Source: Lachnospiraceae bacterium AC2028
Lineage (GTDB): Bacteria > Bacillota > Clostridia > Lachnospirales > Lachnospiraceae
Length of the DNA stretch: 64,000 bases
Assembly (NCBI GenBank): GCA_000702685.1
Contig: JNJD01000007.1
Location: 496,001 to 560,000, forward strand
Direction: 5' to 3'
In this document: positions 13,489-22,543 of the stretch, one piece after another
Layout: every line of letters starts with the position of its first letter
How positions within the stretch are numbered: the first letter of the stretch is position 1
Notes under the pieces: generated by a model
What the model was told of the DNA's origin: nothing
What the model saw: only the letters and a program-made list of their open reading frames with translations
Database searches by the model: none
Made by a program: the position numbers and the translations under genes

Positions 13489-14022
13489 TTACTTCTTTTT
13501 CTTAAAGATCAGGATCTTGCTGAAAACATAATTGAGGATCGTAACTATTACCGAGGATATGAAGATCTTGCATATCCAGTAATTCCAGTTAAAGATATTT
13601 ACGGTAAGCCACATGATGAATATATCGAGAAACCATGTGGAAAGTCTGGAAGCGGCAAAGCCTCCGAACTCTTTTACTATATGGGGATTGGTGCTCCGAA
13701 ATACCCAGCTTCTGTTAAGAGGATATGCGAAGCATACACCGGCTACCCATCCGATCGTATTGATGATCATATTCTGGACGGTATTGGATGAATCCAAAAG
13801 AAAATGCTCTGCAAGGTAGCATGCGAACCAGGAAAAGATGGTCGTGAGAACGCCGACAACAAGATAAACAAGGATCTCTTCATATTTGCAGAAGATCTTG
13901 TGCGCCCAGGGCCACCACTTCAGCCAGTCCCTGAACATGTCTTCAAGATTCCTTCTTCTTGCGGGTTCGGTATTTTCGGTATTCTCTTCCGTATTCACTA
14001 CGGTTTCATTAACATCTGCCAT
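13489..14022 (-). CDS. GtrA family membrane protein
   Basis: 177 residues from the ATG at 14022, which has GGCGGAG upstream; an earlier ATG at 14043 lacks one. Four hydrophobic segments (for example ILVYLVVGVLTTIFSWFACY and NMIINTIGWVAGVCFAY) and the motif FAYPLNRSWVF place it in GtrA, small four-helix proteins thought to flip or carry polyprenyl-linked sugars for surface glycan modification. Five nt upstream of murG, so co-transcribed. Confidence 0.88.
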   Translation of the reverse strand: MADVNETVVNTEENTENTEPARRRNLEDMFRDWLKWWPWAHKIFCKYEEILVYLVVGVLTTIFSWFACYLAEHFLLDSSNTVQNMIINTIGWVAGVCFAYPLNRSWVFRSTNPHIVKEFGGFAASRLSTWFLDIFIMWLTVNIFNWNYWICKIFISSVIVTILNYVFSKILIFKKKK

Positions 14023-14047
14023 CAAAAAATCTCCGCCTTTCAAACTT

Positions 14048-15010
14048 TTATCCGTTCACTACATGGATCGGATTTCCGTCAAGGAATGCCTTTATATTAT
14101 CATACACTCCCTGTACGCATCTGTTCCGTGCTTCCACGGACCCCCATGCAAGATGAGGTGTTATTATCAGCTTTCCGGAATCCTTTATCTTACTGAGTGG
14201 ATTCGTAAGCCTTAAGGGTTCTTCTTCGAGAACATCAAGACCTGCTCCCGCGATCTCCCCGTTTTCCAGGGCTTCGTAAAGATCGGTGTTATTGACGACC
14301 CTGCCCCTTGCGACATTGATAAGGAAGGCTGAGGTCTTCATTTTCTTTAGAGCCTCTTTGTCTATATAGTTAAGTGTCAGATCGCTCAAAGGGCAATGCA
14401 GTGAAAGGAAATCGCTCCTTGCAAGCAGTTCATCCTTCGAAACCTTCTCATACTCAGTAACGGTGCTTTTTCCGGTAACTGACGTAAAAATAACCTTACA
14501 TCCGAAAGCGGAAGCGATCTGAGCCACCTTTTTTCCGATATTTCCCATTCCCACGATGCCCCAGGTCTTGCCGGCAAGCTCGCCGAAAGGAATATCGAAA
14601 TTGGAAAACCTGTCCTGAGCACTGTATCTGCCCGACTTCACATAATCATCATAATAGGACAGCTTCTGGGAAACGGCAAGTGCAAGGGTGAATGTGTGCT
14701 GGGCGACCATATCGGTGGAATATCCGACGACATTACATACGGGGATGCCCCTCCCGCGAAGATACTCAAGGTCACAGTTATCATACCCTGTAGCAAATTC
14801 ACAGACCAGCTTTACATTCCCCGAATCCCGCAGAGACGTTTCGTTTATCGGGCTCTTATTGGCCACAACTATCTCCGCATCAAGGGTTCTTTCCCTTACT
14901 TCTTCCGCTGTGGTGGTGTTCGGATAAGCCGTTACCTCACCGAGGCTGTTAAGCATATCCACACTTATGTCGGGACCTACGCTGTTTCTTTCAAGGATGA
15001 CTATTTTCAT
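14048..15010 (-). CDS. D-isomer-specific 2-hydroxyacid dehydrogenase
   Basis: 320 residues. The NAD-binding fold is marked by GIVGMGNIGKKVAQIASAFG, followed by FLSLHCPLSDLTLNYIDKE, INVARGRVVNNTDLYEAL with the catalytic Arg nearby, and ITPHLAWGSVEAR with the catalytic His. Such enzymes reduce 2-keto acids to D-2-hydroxy acids (D-lactate, glycerate, phosphoglycerate or 2-hydroxyisocaproate); the substrate cannot be called. The N-terminus KIVILERNSVGPDISVDML is like glycerate dehydrogenase (HprA) types. Transcribed with gtrA and murG. Confidence 0.88.
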   Translation of the reverse strand: MKIVILERNSVGPDISVDMLNSLGEVTAYPNTTTAEEVRERTLDAEIVVANKSPINETSLRDSGNVKLVCEFATGYDNCDLEYLRGRGIPVCNVVGYSTDMVAQHTFTLALAVSQKLSYYDDYVKSGRYSAQDRFSNFDIPFGELAGKTWGIVGMGNIGKKVAQIASAFGCKVIFTSVTGKSTVTEYEKVSKDELLARSDFLSLHCPLSDLTLNYIDKEALKKMKTSAFLINVARGRVVNNTDLYEALENGEIAGAGLDVLEEEPLRLTNPLSKIKDSGKLIITPHLAWGSVEARNRCVQGVYDNIKAFLDGNPIHVVNG

Positions 15011-15025
15011 ATGAACCTCTTAAAA

Positions 15026-15052
15026 AAGGCCGGCGCATGATCCGCCGGCCTT
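15026..15052 (-). terminator. Terminator of the 15867 lipoprotein gene
   Basis: AAGGCCGGCG pairs with CGCCGGCCTT around a 7-nt loop; on the minus strand it is followed by six T residues. It separates the lipoprotein gene from the hydroxyacid dehydrogenase. Confidence 0.9.
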
Positions 15053-15069
15053 CTGAAAATGCAATGGAA

Positions 15070-15867
15070 TTACTTTACGGTTACGGAAGTGATGTGGGTA
15101 TTTGCTCCCTCATACCAGTAAAGGAAACCTTCTACATCTACAACCTGTCCTGCCTCAAGGCCGCTTACAAGATCATAGAACTCCTGGTCGCTGCCGTTGA
15201 GATAGTACTCAAGGCAGAAGCTGTACTCAGCATCGTCCTTGGAAAGGGTAACATAGATGTCATCACCGGGCTGGTCGTTCTTGAATGCAACGGAAACAAC
15301 AGTCATATCGGTGAAAATAACCTTCTGGTTCTGGTAATCGATGAGCTCATCTGTTCCGAGCTTATCGGTAAGGTCCTTAGCTGCTGCTACGAAAAGATCT
15401 CCGTCATCAACGAACTCAAAAGTAGCATCAACGATCTCGGACTCTCCTGCCCACTCGCCCTTGAAGCCGTTAACTCTGATCTTGGTTCCCTCGGTAAGCT
15501 TTGCTGCATCTTCCTCGGAGCAGGCAAGCTCATAAAGGAAAATAGCGCCGTCCTGATCCTGGCAGTAAACGGTGATCTTGTTGTCCCACCATGACTGATG
15601 AGCCTGAACATAAGTAACTACGGTCACTTCGTCATCAACGGATGCTGCTGCGTAATCAGCATAGCTCATAACGCCGTCATCCTCTGCTTCGGTCTCGGGC
15701 TCGGGATCAACCGGAATCTCTACCTCAGGGAAGTTCTCAGCTGCTTCCTGGATAGCGGAAAGATCGATATCGGGCTGGGGAACATCGGGTACTTCTGTTG
15801 TCTTGCCGCAAGCGCTGAGTGAGAGCATAAGAACTGCTGCAGCAAAAACTGCTGTAAATTTTTTCAT
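15070..15867 (-). CDS. Lipoprotein with two repeated beta domains
   Basis: 265 residues from the ATG at 15867 (TAGGAGGATTATT before it). The signal MKKFTAVFAAAVLMLSLSAC has a lipobox ending LSAC. After an acidic Pro-rich linker come two similar ~90-residue beta domains, VDDEVTVVTYVQAHQSWWDN and DYQNQKVIFTDMTVVSVAFK, both built as OB-like barrels with a 'G--V-V-GF' closing strand (TKIRVNGFKG and QVVDVEGFLYW). Function unknown; probably binds something outside the cell. Monocistronic. Confidence 0.75.
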   Translation of the reverse strand: MKKFTAVFAAAVLMLSLSACGKTTEVPDVPQPDIDLSAIQEAAENFPEVEIPVDPEPETEAEDDGVMSYADYAAASVDDEVTVVTYVQAHQSWWDNKITVYCQDQDGAIFLYELACSEEDAAKLTEGTKIRVNGFKGEWAGESEIVDATFEFVDDGDLFVAAAKDLTDKLGTDELIDYQNQKVIFTDMTVVSVAFKNDQPGDDIYVTLSKDDAEYSFCLEYYLNGSDQEFYDLVSGLEAGQVVDVEGFLYWYEGANTHITSVTVK

Positions 15868-15900
15868 AATAATCCTCCTAATCATCCCTATAAAACTGTA

Positions 15901-15929
15901 AATGCGGTCGGTAGGGCGCCGACCGCATT
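15901..15929. terminator. Hairpin after the sugar ABC operon
   Basis: AATGCGGTCGG pairs with CCGACCGCATT around TAGGGCG, downstream of the solute-binding protein gene. The uridine run is weak on the minus strand and stronger on the plus strand. Confidence 0.55.
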
Positions 15930-15985
15930 GCATTGTAACTCATTTTTATTTTTTTTACAACATATATTAGGAAGAAACCGGTTCC

Positions 15986-17581
15986 TCAGCCTTTTTTGCC
16001 CATAAAACGGTCTTTTATGACATATATTCCCATGCAGGCCCATGCGAGAACTATGCACGTAATGAGTATGACGGAAGTCCTGGGGAGGGGACCGAGATCC
16101 CTGCTTCCTAAGGTTCCCCTCTGCTCGCCGAGCCTGTACATCTGGGATACCTCGGAATACATCTGCTCAAGATAAGCATCATCCACGGTTCCCTTCCTTC
16201 GGACCGTCTTTACGCAGTTTTCGACCATCTGGCCCGCCGCATTTCTAAGGGATGTGGATCCGTTGAACACGGGAGTGATGAATGTGTTGTCGATATTGGA
16301 AAGGACCATGTTCACACAGTCGATCTTGACGCTGTAATGCTGTGAGTCGGTTCCCGAAAGAGACAGATATTCAAGATATGCGGGATCCGTCTGGGCCTTG
16401 ATCGTAACGGGAACATAACCTTCCGTCTCGGAATAGCTCTCCTGAACCTCATTCGTAAGAAGGAACTGGGCAAAGAGCCAGCTGGCAAGCACCACCTGAG
16501 GATCGTCTTTATTGAAGATGCATACCGACGGTCCCTGGGAGATCATCTTTATGTTTTCGGGATCATACTGGGGAACGGGACGGACCACTGTCTCGAATTC
16601 CACCTTCTTGCTGTCGTGTATGTCGGAAAGAGGCGCATCGGAACCTATCCAGGTCGCACCCGCGGTAGAATCGACCGCAAGTATGCACTGTCCGGCATTC
16701 ATGAAGTTGCCGGGATAACTGGAAATCTTGAAGGTTGAAAATGCCCTGGTCTTACCGTGCGATGCGATCTCCTTGAGGATGCTTCCGGTGGTATCGTTGA
16801 AGATAAGGATATTGCCCATCTCATCCGAATATCCCGCATCCGCCTGCTTGAGCATCGTGATAAGCATATTGTCGGTGGATTTGTAAATGAACGGGATCAT
16901 GACATCCTGGCCGTTTACCGCAAAGGTTCCGTCCGGATTCTGTGCAAGTGCCGCCTCGGAAACCTCCCATACCCAGTCCCAGGTGGGAACATCGGGTATC
17001 TCATATCCCATTGCCTCGACATAGGTCTTGTTGATATAGAGAGCTTCCGATGATCTCATAAAGGGAAGTCCCATAACGTGGTCTCCGAGCTTAAGCTCAT
17101 CGAGATATTTGGGGACTATCTCATCCGCGGAAGGTCCGTCAAACCGAAGCTCGTTTCCTCCGAGTCCGTATTTCGGATCGTCCATAAGATCTTCGAGGAA
17201 TACTATCTCTCCGTCTCCCGTCATGTAAGTAGCAATGTGATCGGGATAGGTGATGCACACATTGGGCGTGGTGTCGGTCGCAATATTGGTGATGACGTCA
17301 TTGTATATAACGGAATAATCGTTATACAGCTTCATGCTGACGTGAATATTCGGATAAAGAGCTTCAAAATCGGCAACGCACTTTTCGTATATCTCGGTCT
17401 GTGTCTGGTTCGTATCGTTCTTCGCCCAGAACACGATCTCGATCTGCTCCGAATCATCGAAGCTGTCCGGCATCTTGAAATCGCTGCCCGCCTTACTGCC
17501 GTGGCAGCCGGTCAGAGACAGCGCAAGTACCGCACAGACTGCGGACAGGATAATTCTTCTTAAGATCTTCATCTTTCTCAT
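15986..17581 (-). CDS. Sugar ABC transporter solute-binding lipoprotein with C-terminal membrane anchor
   Basis: 531 residues, family SBP_bac_1. The signal peptide ends in a lipobox (LALSLTGC). The body shows IEIVFWAKNDTNQTQTEIYE, VCITYPDHIATYMTGDG and YVPVTIKAQTDPAYLEY, as in oligosaccharide-binding proteins. Odd point: after the binding fold a proline-rich stretch leads to one transmembrane helix (SVILITCIVLAWACMGIYVI) and a basic end (KDRFMGKKG), so it is fixed at both ends. The start ATG overlaps the stop of the upstream permease (ATGA); an ATG three codons on is possible. Last gene of the transport operon. Confidence 0.88.
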   Translation of the reverse strand: MRKMKILRRIILSAVCAVLALSLTGCHGSKAGSDFKMPDSFDDSEQIEIVFWAKNDTNQTQTEIYEKCVADFEALYPNIHVSMKLYNDYSVIYNDVITNIATDTTPNVCITYPDHIATYMTGDGEIVFLEDLMDDPKYGLGGNELRFDGPSADEIVPKYLDELKLGDHVMGLPFMRSSEALYINKTYVEAMGYEIPDVPTWDWVWEVSEAALAQNPDGTFAVNGQDVMIPFIYKSTDNMLITMLKQADAGYSDEMGNILIFNDTTGSILKEIASHGKTRAFSTFKISSYPGNFMNAGQCILAVDSTAGATWIGSDAPLSDIHDSKKVEFETVVRPVPQYDPENIKMISQGPSVCIFNKDDPQVVLASWLFAQFLLTNEVQESYSETEGYVPVTIKAQTDPAYLEYLSLSGTDSQHYSVKIDCVNMVLSNIDNTFITPVFNGSTSLRNAAGQMVENCVKTVRRKGTVDDAYLEQMYSEVSQMYRLGEQRGTLGSRDLGPLPRTSVILITCIVLAWACMGIYVIKDRFMGKKG

Positions 17582-18453
17582 CCCTTGGTACCGCCTCTCG
17601 AAACTCCCGCCATTATCTGGCGTCTGAATATCAGGAAAAGAATGATAAGGGGAAGCGAGATGACCACTACCGCCGCCATCATAGCGGGGATGTTCTCCCT
17701 TCCGAAACCGTTCTGCCTGATCTCCTGTATTCCGTTTGAAACAAGGAAATAATTCTTATCATCGGTTATGAGTCTGGGCCATACATAGGAATTCCAGCAC
17801 TCGATGACCTTGAGTATGATTATCGTAACGACCGTCGGGCGGCAGATGGGGAGCATGACCCTGAACAGATACTTCAGGTCGCTCGTTCCGTCGACCTTCG
17901 CCGCATAATACAGCTGGTCGGGCACCTGAGCGAAATTCTCCCTGAGCAGATACACATAGAAGACGCTCATTACCGAAGGCAGGATCAGTCCCGGGAAAGT
18001 GTTTCTCATATCAAGGTTCGTAACGGTAACGAAATTCGTGATGACTATGAGCTCGCTCGGTATCATCATCATGGAAAGGAAAACGGTAAAAAGCAGATCC
18101 CTGCCCTTAAACTCAAGTCTCGAAAAAGCAAACGCCGCAAGAGTGATCACTATCACCATCACAAAAGTTGTGACCACAGTGAAGATAAAAGTGTTGAGCA
18201 GGTATTTTCCGAGAGGCACCTGCGAGAATGCATTCGTGAAATTTGCGAAGGTCGGATCCGTTACATAGAATTTCGGGATCTTCTCACCGTTGTATGATGC
18301 ATAGCTCTTGAACGAAGTGAGCACCATCCAGTAAAAAGGGAACAGGACCATAAGTCCCCATATCCCAAGGAATGCATATATCACTATGTTTTTTATGATC
18401 TTTATCCCGCGTGCCTTTTTCTCGGCGCGGAGAGTTTCTTCACGATTATCCAT
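17578..18453 (-). CDS. Carbohydrate ABC transporter permease, MalG type
   Basis: 291 residues with about six membrane helices and the EAA loop YYAAKVDGTSDLKYLFRVMLP that docks on the ATPase. The N-terminal MVLFPFYWMVLTSFKS and C-terminal basic end are typical of the MalG/UgpE half. Forms a heterodimeric channel with the permease encoded 10 nt upstream. Confidence 0.93.
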   Translation of the reverse strand: MDNREETLRAEKKARGIKIIKNIVIYAFLGIWGLMVLFPFYWMVLTSFKSYASYNGEKIPKFYVTDPTFANFTNAFSQVPLGKYLLNTFIFTVVTTFVMVIVITLAAFAFSRLEFKGRDLLFTVFLSMMMIPSELIVITNFVTVTNLDMRNTFPGLILPSVMSVFYVYLLRENFAQVPDQLYYAAKVDGTSDLKYLFRVMLPICRPTVVTIIILKVIECWNSYVWPRLITDDKNYFLVSNGIQEIRQNGFGRENIPAMMAAVVVISLPLIILFLIFRRQIMAGVSRGGTKG

Positions 18454-18462
18454 TATCTTCCT

Positions 18463-19359
18463 TTATGTGTAATAAACATGTTTCTTGCTGACGAGCAGGT
18501 TGATGCAGGTAATGGTAAGTACTATCACGAACAGCACGATCGCGGCCGCTGACGCAAAAGAAGGATATCCGCCGCTGTCACCGTAGAGCATATCGTAGAC
18601 ATAACCGACTATCGTGTTCATTCCCGCGGCATTCAGATCCGTTCCGAAAAGCGCGACCGCATCCGAATACTCCTTGAATGCTCCGATGAATCCCGTAATG
18701 ACAAGGTAGAAGATCGTGGGAGAGATCATTGGAAGAGTGATCTTCATGAATACCCTGAGCGATCTTGTTCCGTCGACCTTCGCCGCGTTGTAATAAGTCT
18801 GGTTGACGCTTGCGAGTGCGCTCGTAAGAAGCAGCACCTTGAAGGGAAGAACTATCCATATGATGTAGAAGCACATGACGAACATCTTCGCCCAGTAGGG
18901 TCCGTCAATGAAATCAACGCTCTCTCCTCCGAAGAAATTGATCAGAAGATTTATGAGTCCGTCCGAGTAAGCCGTCTTTTTGAAAAGGACCATGAATACC
19001 AGACCGACTGCAAGCGTATTGGTTACATAGGGAAGGAAGTACACGGTCTGGAACAGCTCCCTGAGCTTTGTGATCGAATTAAGGGCAAGAGAGATCAGAA
19101 GTGCGAATCCCGTGGAGATGGGCACCGTGATGATTACCATGATGAAGGTGTTTCTTACCGCCTGAAGGAAATATGTATCGTGAAGGACATAGGAAAAATT
19201 ATAGAATCCCGTTCCGTAAGACTGCTGCGAGACGAAATTATAGCCTTCCTCGAATGAATATACGAATACATCCACAAGAGGATAGACCATGAATATTCCC
19301 ATGAACAGAAGCGCCGGCAGCAGATACAGCCAGGCTTTTAAGTTATTCTTTTCGATCAT
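18463..19359 (-). CDS. Carbohydrate ABC transporter permease, MalF/UgpA type
   Basis: 298 residues, six predicted membrane helices, with the EAA loop YYNAAKVDGTRSLRVFMKITLP. N-terminal AWLYLLPALLFMGIFMVYPL is characteristic of MalF/UgpA permeases. The start overlaps the stop of the FRG gene by 4 nt, so translation is coupled. Confidence 0.93.
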   Translation of the reverse strand: MIEKNNLKAWLYLLPALLFMGIFMVYPLVDVFVYSFEEGYNFVSQQSYGTGFYNFSYVLHDTYFLQAVRNTFIMVIITVPISTGFALLISLALNSITKLRELFQTVYFLPYVTNTLAVGLVFMVLFKKTAYSDGLINLLINFFGGESVDFIDGPYWAKMFVMCFYIIWIVLPFKVLLLTSALASVNQTYYNAAKVDGTRSLRVFMKITLPMISPTIFYLVITGFIGAFKEYSDAVALFGTDLNAAGMNTIVGYVYDMLYGDSGGYPSFASAAAIVLFVIVLTITCINLLVSKKHVYYT

Positions 19360-20135
19360 GTCTTGTTCCCCTGACTGTTCTTATTACCGTACTTTATCGT
19401 CTGCACAAGATCCTTGATCTTGCCGACATTCATGAAGAGCGAATCTTCCGTGATATGCTTTTCCGCAAGCTCCGCAAGTATCTTCTGCTTGTGATCCTTG
19501 GAAATGACGATCGTGTCAAAAACTTCCCTCTCATCGATCCCTTCGTTCTTAAGGATCTTCTCAAGCGGAAGCTCATCCTTGCCCCAGAGCAGGAACAATC
19601 CCCTCTGCGAATAGATCCTGTCGAACTGTCTTGTGGCCTCGACAAAGATCGGCATGTCTATTCCGTCGTCAAGCATCTTGGTAGAGCTCTTATCAACGTA
19701 GTGCTGCAGCCATTTATACAGATACTCGTTGCTCTTTATGACCTCGGCACTGTTCTTTTTGTGCTTTTTGAGGAGCCACTCGTATCTGCTCTTGTTGAAT
19801 ACGTAGACCTTGCCGTCCTGGTCACCGTATCTGCCCTTCACGTCGAAGCATGCGAAGAACAGACCGACCGTATACGAATACGAAAAATCCAGCATCCTCG
19901 TAGGAAGAGAGAAATGCTGCGCTATCTCGATGCAGGTAAGCTCGTCGTATCCGAAGATCTTGCGGACTTCGTCGACGAAACGGAACATCTGCTCATCGGC
20001 TGTCTGTATATGGCTTTCCCTGAGGCCCGACGGAATGAGCACGAAATCGCTCACGGGCTGTCCGCGGAAAAGAATGACATCTCCGCGTCCGCCGAGGCTC
20101 TCACAGAATTCATCATAAGATGTTACTTTATCCAT
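19356..20135 (-). CDS. FRG domain protein inside the sugar ABC operon
   Basis: 259 residues from the ATG at 20135; a GTG at 20144 overlaps the upstream stop and is possible. The FRG domain is clear: ILFRGQPVSDFVLIPSGLRE near the N-terminus and IAQHFSLPTRMLDFSYSYTV about 60 residues later, with the conserved Arg-Gly-Gln and Gln-His...Pro-Thr-Arg-x-Leu-Asp. The C-terminal half has YSQRGLFLLWGKDELPLEKI and FDTIVISKDHKQKIL, also typical. The biochemical role of FRG domains is unsettled; many sit near defence or stress genes. Its position between the ATPase and permease genes, coupled at both ends, is unusual. Confidence 0.85.
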   Translation of the reverse strand: MDKVTSYDEFCESLGGRGDVILFRGQPVSDFVLIPSGLRESHIQTADEQMFRFVDEVRKIFGYDELTCIEIAQHFSLPTRMLDFSYSYTVGLFFACFDVKGRYGDQDGKVYVFNKSRYEWLLKKHKKNSAEVIKSNEYLYKWLQHYVDKSSTKMLDDGIDMPIFVEATRQFDRIYSQRGLFLLWGKDELPLEKILKNEGIDEREVFDTIVISKDHKQKILAELAEKHITEDSLFMNVGKIKDLVQTIKYGNKNSQGNKT

Positions 20136-20140
20136 AAGGA

Positions 20141-21244
20141 TCACTTCCCTTTTCCGAAACGGAGTCTTTCTCCGGTTTCGGGCTCGAATACATGTACCTT
20201 GCCGGGTCTGAGCCTGAACGCCACCGTCTTTACTCCGTCCGCAGGTCTTTCATCGGAATCGATTATCGACCTTACAACCGGAGCTTCGCATGCCGCATTC
20301 TTCGAGACAATGCTTATATCCCTGCCCATGACCTCCACTCTGTCGAGCTCGCAATGAAGAGGGCCCTCGGGATCGTATATGAAGCCCTCGGGTCTTATTC
20401 CTGCAACGACCTTGCCGTCCCTTACTCCGGGAACATCAAGCACGGTATCTTCGCCGATGATCAGCTTCTCACCCTTAACTTGGGCTTCAAACACATTGAT
20501 CGCCGGAGTTCCGAGGAATTTTGCGACAAAGAGATTCGCGGGATCGTCATAAACCTCCTGGGGTTTTCCGAACTGATGGAGCTCCCCGTCCTTCATTACG
20601 ACGATCATGTCGGAGATGCTCATCGCCTCTTCCTGGTCGTGGGTTACGAATACGGTTGTGACTCCCGTCTCTCTCTGTATGCGTCTGATCTCCTCCCTGG
20701 TCTGGAGTCTGAGCCTCGCGTCCAGGTTGGATAAAGGCTCATCCATCAGAAGAAGCCTCGGCGTTTTTACAAGGGCTCTTGCGATCGCAACTCTCTGCTG
20801 CTGGCCGCCGGACAGTTCCTTGGGTTTCCTTTCGAGGAGCTGCTCGATCTGTACGAGCTTCGCAACGTTATCCGCTCTTTCCCTCATCTGCTCCTTGGTC
20901 ATCTTCTCTTCGCCCTTAAGATTTCCGAGCGGGAAGATGATATTGTTGTAAACGCTCATATGCGGATACAGGGCATAGTTCTGGAATACCATCCCGACAC
21001 CGCGAAGCTCGGGAGAGATCTCCGTGACATCATCTTCACCGAAAAAGATCTTTCCTTCCGTCGGCTTTTCCAATCCGCATATCATATTGAGCATGGTACT
21101 CTTTCCGCAGCCGGAAGGTCCGAGGAGCGCAACAAGCTTTCCGTCCGGGATCTCGAACGTGAAATCCTTTACGGCCGTAACGCCATCACCCTTTCCTCCT
21201 CTGGGAGGGAATTTCTTGGTAAGTCCCTGAAGAACTACTTTCAT
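20141..21244 (-). CDS. Sugar ABC transporter ATPase, MalK/UgpC type
   Basis: 367 residues. Walker A LGPSGCGKST, Q loop VFQNYALYPHM, signature LSGGQQQRVAIARAL, Walker B LLLMDEPLSNLD and switch His VFVTHDQEEAM are all intact. A C-terminal TOBE regulatory domain of ~120 residues follows (VAGIRPEGFIYDPEG, VAFRLRPGKVHVFEPETGER), as in MsmK/UgpC, which energise several sugar porters. First of the transport genes, 12 nt after TldE. Confidence 0.93.
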   Translation of the reverse strand: MKVVLQGLTKKFPPRGGKGDGVTAVKDFTFEIPDGKLVALLGPSGCGKSTMLNMICGLEKPTEGKIFFGEDDVTEISPELRGVGMVFQNYALYPHMSVYNNIIFPLGNLKGEEKMTKEQMRERADNVAKLVQIEQLLERKPKELSGGQQQRVAIARALVKTPRLLLMDEPLSNLDARLRLQTREEIRRIQRETGVTTVFVTHDQEEAMSISDMIVVMKDGELHQFGKPQEVYDDPANLFVAKFLGTPAINVFEAQVKGEKLIIGEDTVLDVPGVRDGKVVAGIRPEGFIYDPEGPLHCELDRVEVMGRDISIVSKNAACEAPVVRSIIDSDERPADGVKTVAFRLRPGKVHVFEPETGERLRFGKGK

Positions 21245-21256
21245 GATCTGTTTCCT

Positions 21257-22543
21257 TTACTCAGCACCTGTTACGGTGACATCTGACAATCTTGTGTACG
21301 ACGGGATGAGCGCATTGTCATATCTCGACCTGTCCGTACTCATCTTCATGCTCTTTACAAATTCCTTCATATTTCCGGATATGGATCCGCCGGTAACGGG
21401 ACGGACGCTTCCGTCGGCTTCATGCATAAACGCAAGCCTGATCTCGCCGAACAGATCTCCCGACATTGTATCTACCTGGAAATCGGAAAAGAAAACGCAT
21501 TCCAGTACGGGTCCCTTTTTGAGCTCATCTGCGGTCTTTGTTCCTCCGCTCACCTCGTAATTGCCGGGAATGAACGTATTCTTTTCACCGAGATAAAATG
21601 AGAATTTCGTTCCTCCGTGGAAGCTCTTGGGAATGTCTTCCTCCATGAGAGTCCTGTCTTCGATCGGCGTACCCTCGGGATCCGTCAGCATGTTCATCGA
21701 AGAACCGTCGAGGAATTTAAGCGTCTTTAACGTGACCTTATCCCCTGTGATATCCTCCGCGATGGGCTCGCCCTTCTTAAATGACGAATACTTCATATGG
21801 ATGAACGCGCAATCGAGTCCGTCCTTGAAATATTCATATATCCTTACCGCATCCTCTCCGGAAAAGAGAACATCCGCCTTTCCGAGGGAAGGTGTCTTGC
21901 CCGCACTCAGTCTTGCGGGGCCGTACTCGAAGGTCTTCCCGAGGTCAGCCGTCAGATCCTTCTTCATGCAGGTTCCGGAATCATAAAGCTTGTAGAATTC
22001 TATCTCATGCTCGGAATTTCTTGCATTTACTACCGTCTCAAGAAGTGATACGGGATATTTTTCCGTGACATCGATGCCGGTACTTGTAACGATCCTTCTT
22101 TTCACATCGGAAACGAATATCTCATAGCTGTTCATGAACACTTCATCGGTCTCGGGAAGCTTTTTCACCGTGTCCATAAAATCCGCCGAGATGCGGTTAA
22201 GATCGACATCCGTTTCTTCCGATTCGGGTAACGCTGCGGGTGCTTTGAGCTCATAATAAGCATCTTTGATCAGGCTTGCCTGGAAAAGAAGATCCTTTAT
22301 CGTAAGCTCGACATATTCGGGAGTCTCATCGGGACCCATTTCCGCCGATGCGCTTCCGACTCCCTTTCCGTCATCGGACTTAACAAAAACGGTGATCTGA
22401 TAGTTTTCTATATCGGCCGATCTGTTCTGATCGAGATCGTGGCGGATGAAATAAAACTCCCAGCGTTTGGTCTTGGTCTGAGTTATCCTCCACGCAAATG
22501 CTCCGCTTTTTTCCAGAAGCTCTTTTATCTGTTCAATCTTCAT
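21257..22543 (-). CDS. TldE/PmbA-like partner of TldD
   Basis: 428 residues. It is the usual partner of TldD and its stop/start junction with TldD overlaps by 1 nt. The C-terminal half shows GYTK-like TldE features (YEVSGGTKTADELKKGPVLE, GEIRLAFMHEADGSVRPVTG) with the 'G-I-R' pattern, but no HExxxH, as expected for the non-catalytic subunit. TldD/E degrades unfolded peptides and matures some peptide products. The protein is more diverged than E. coli PmbA. Confidence 0.82.
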   Translation of the reverse strand: MKIEQIKELLEKSGAFAWRITQTKTKRWEFYFIRHDLDQNRSADIENYQITVFVKSDDGKGVGSASAEMGPDETPEYVELTIKDLLFQASLIKDAYYELKAPAALPESEETDVDLNRISADFMDTVKKLPETDEVFMNSYEIFVSDVKRRIVTSTGIDVTEKYPVSLLETVVNARNSEHEIEFYKLYDSGTCMKKDLTADLGKTFEYGPARLSAGKTPSLGKADVLFSGEDAVRIYEYFKDGLDCAFIHMKYSSFKKGEPIAEDITGDKVTLKTLKFLDGSSMNMLTDPEGTPIEDRTLMEEDIPKSFHGGTKFSFYLGEKNTFIPGNYEVSGGTKTADELKKGPVLECVFFSDFQVDTMSGDLFGEIRLAFMHEADGSVRPVTGGSISGNMKEFVKSMKMSTDRSRYDNALIPSYTRLSDVTVTGAE

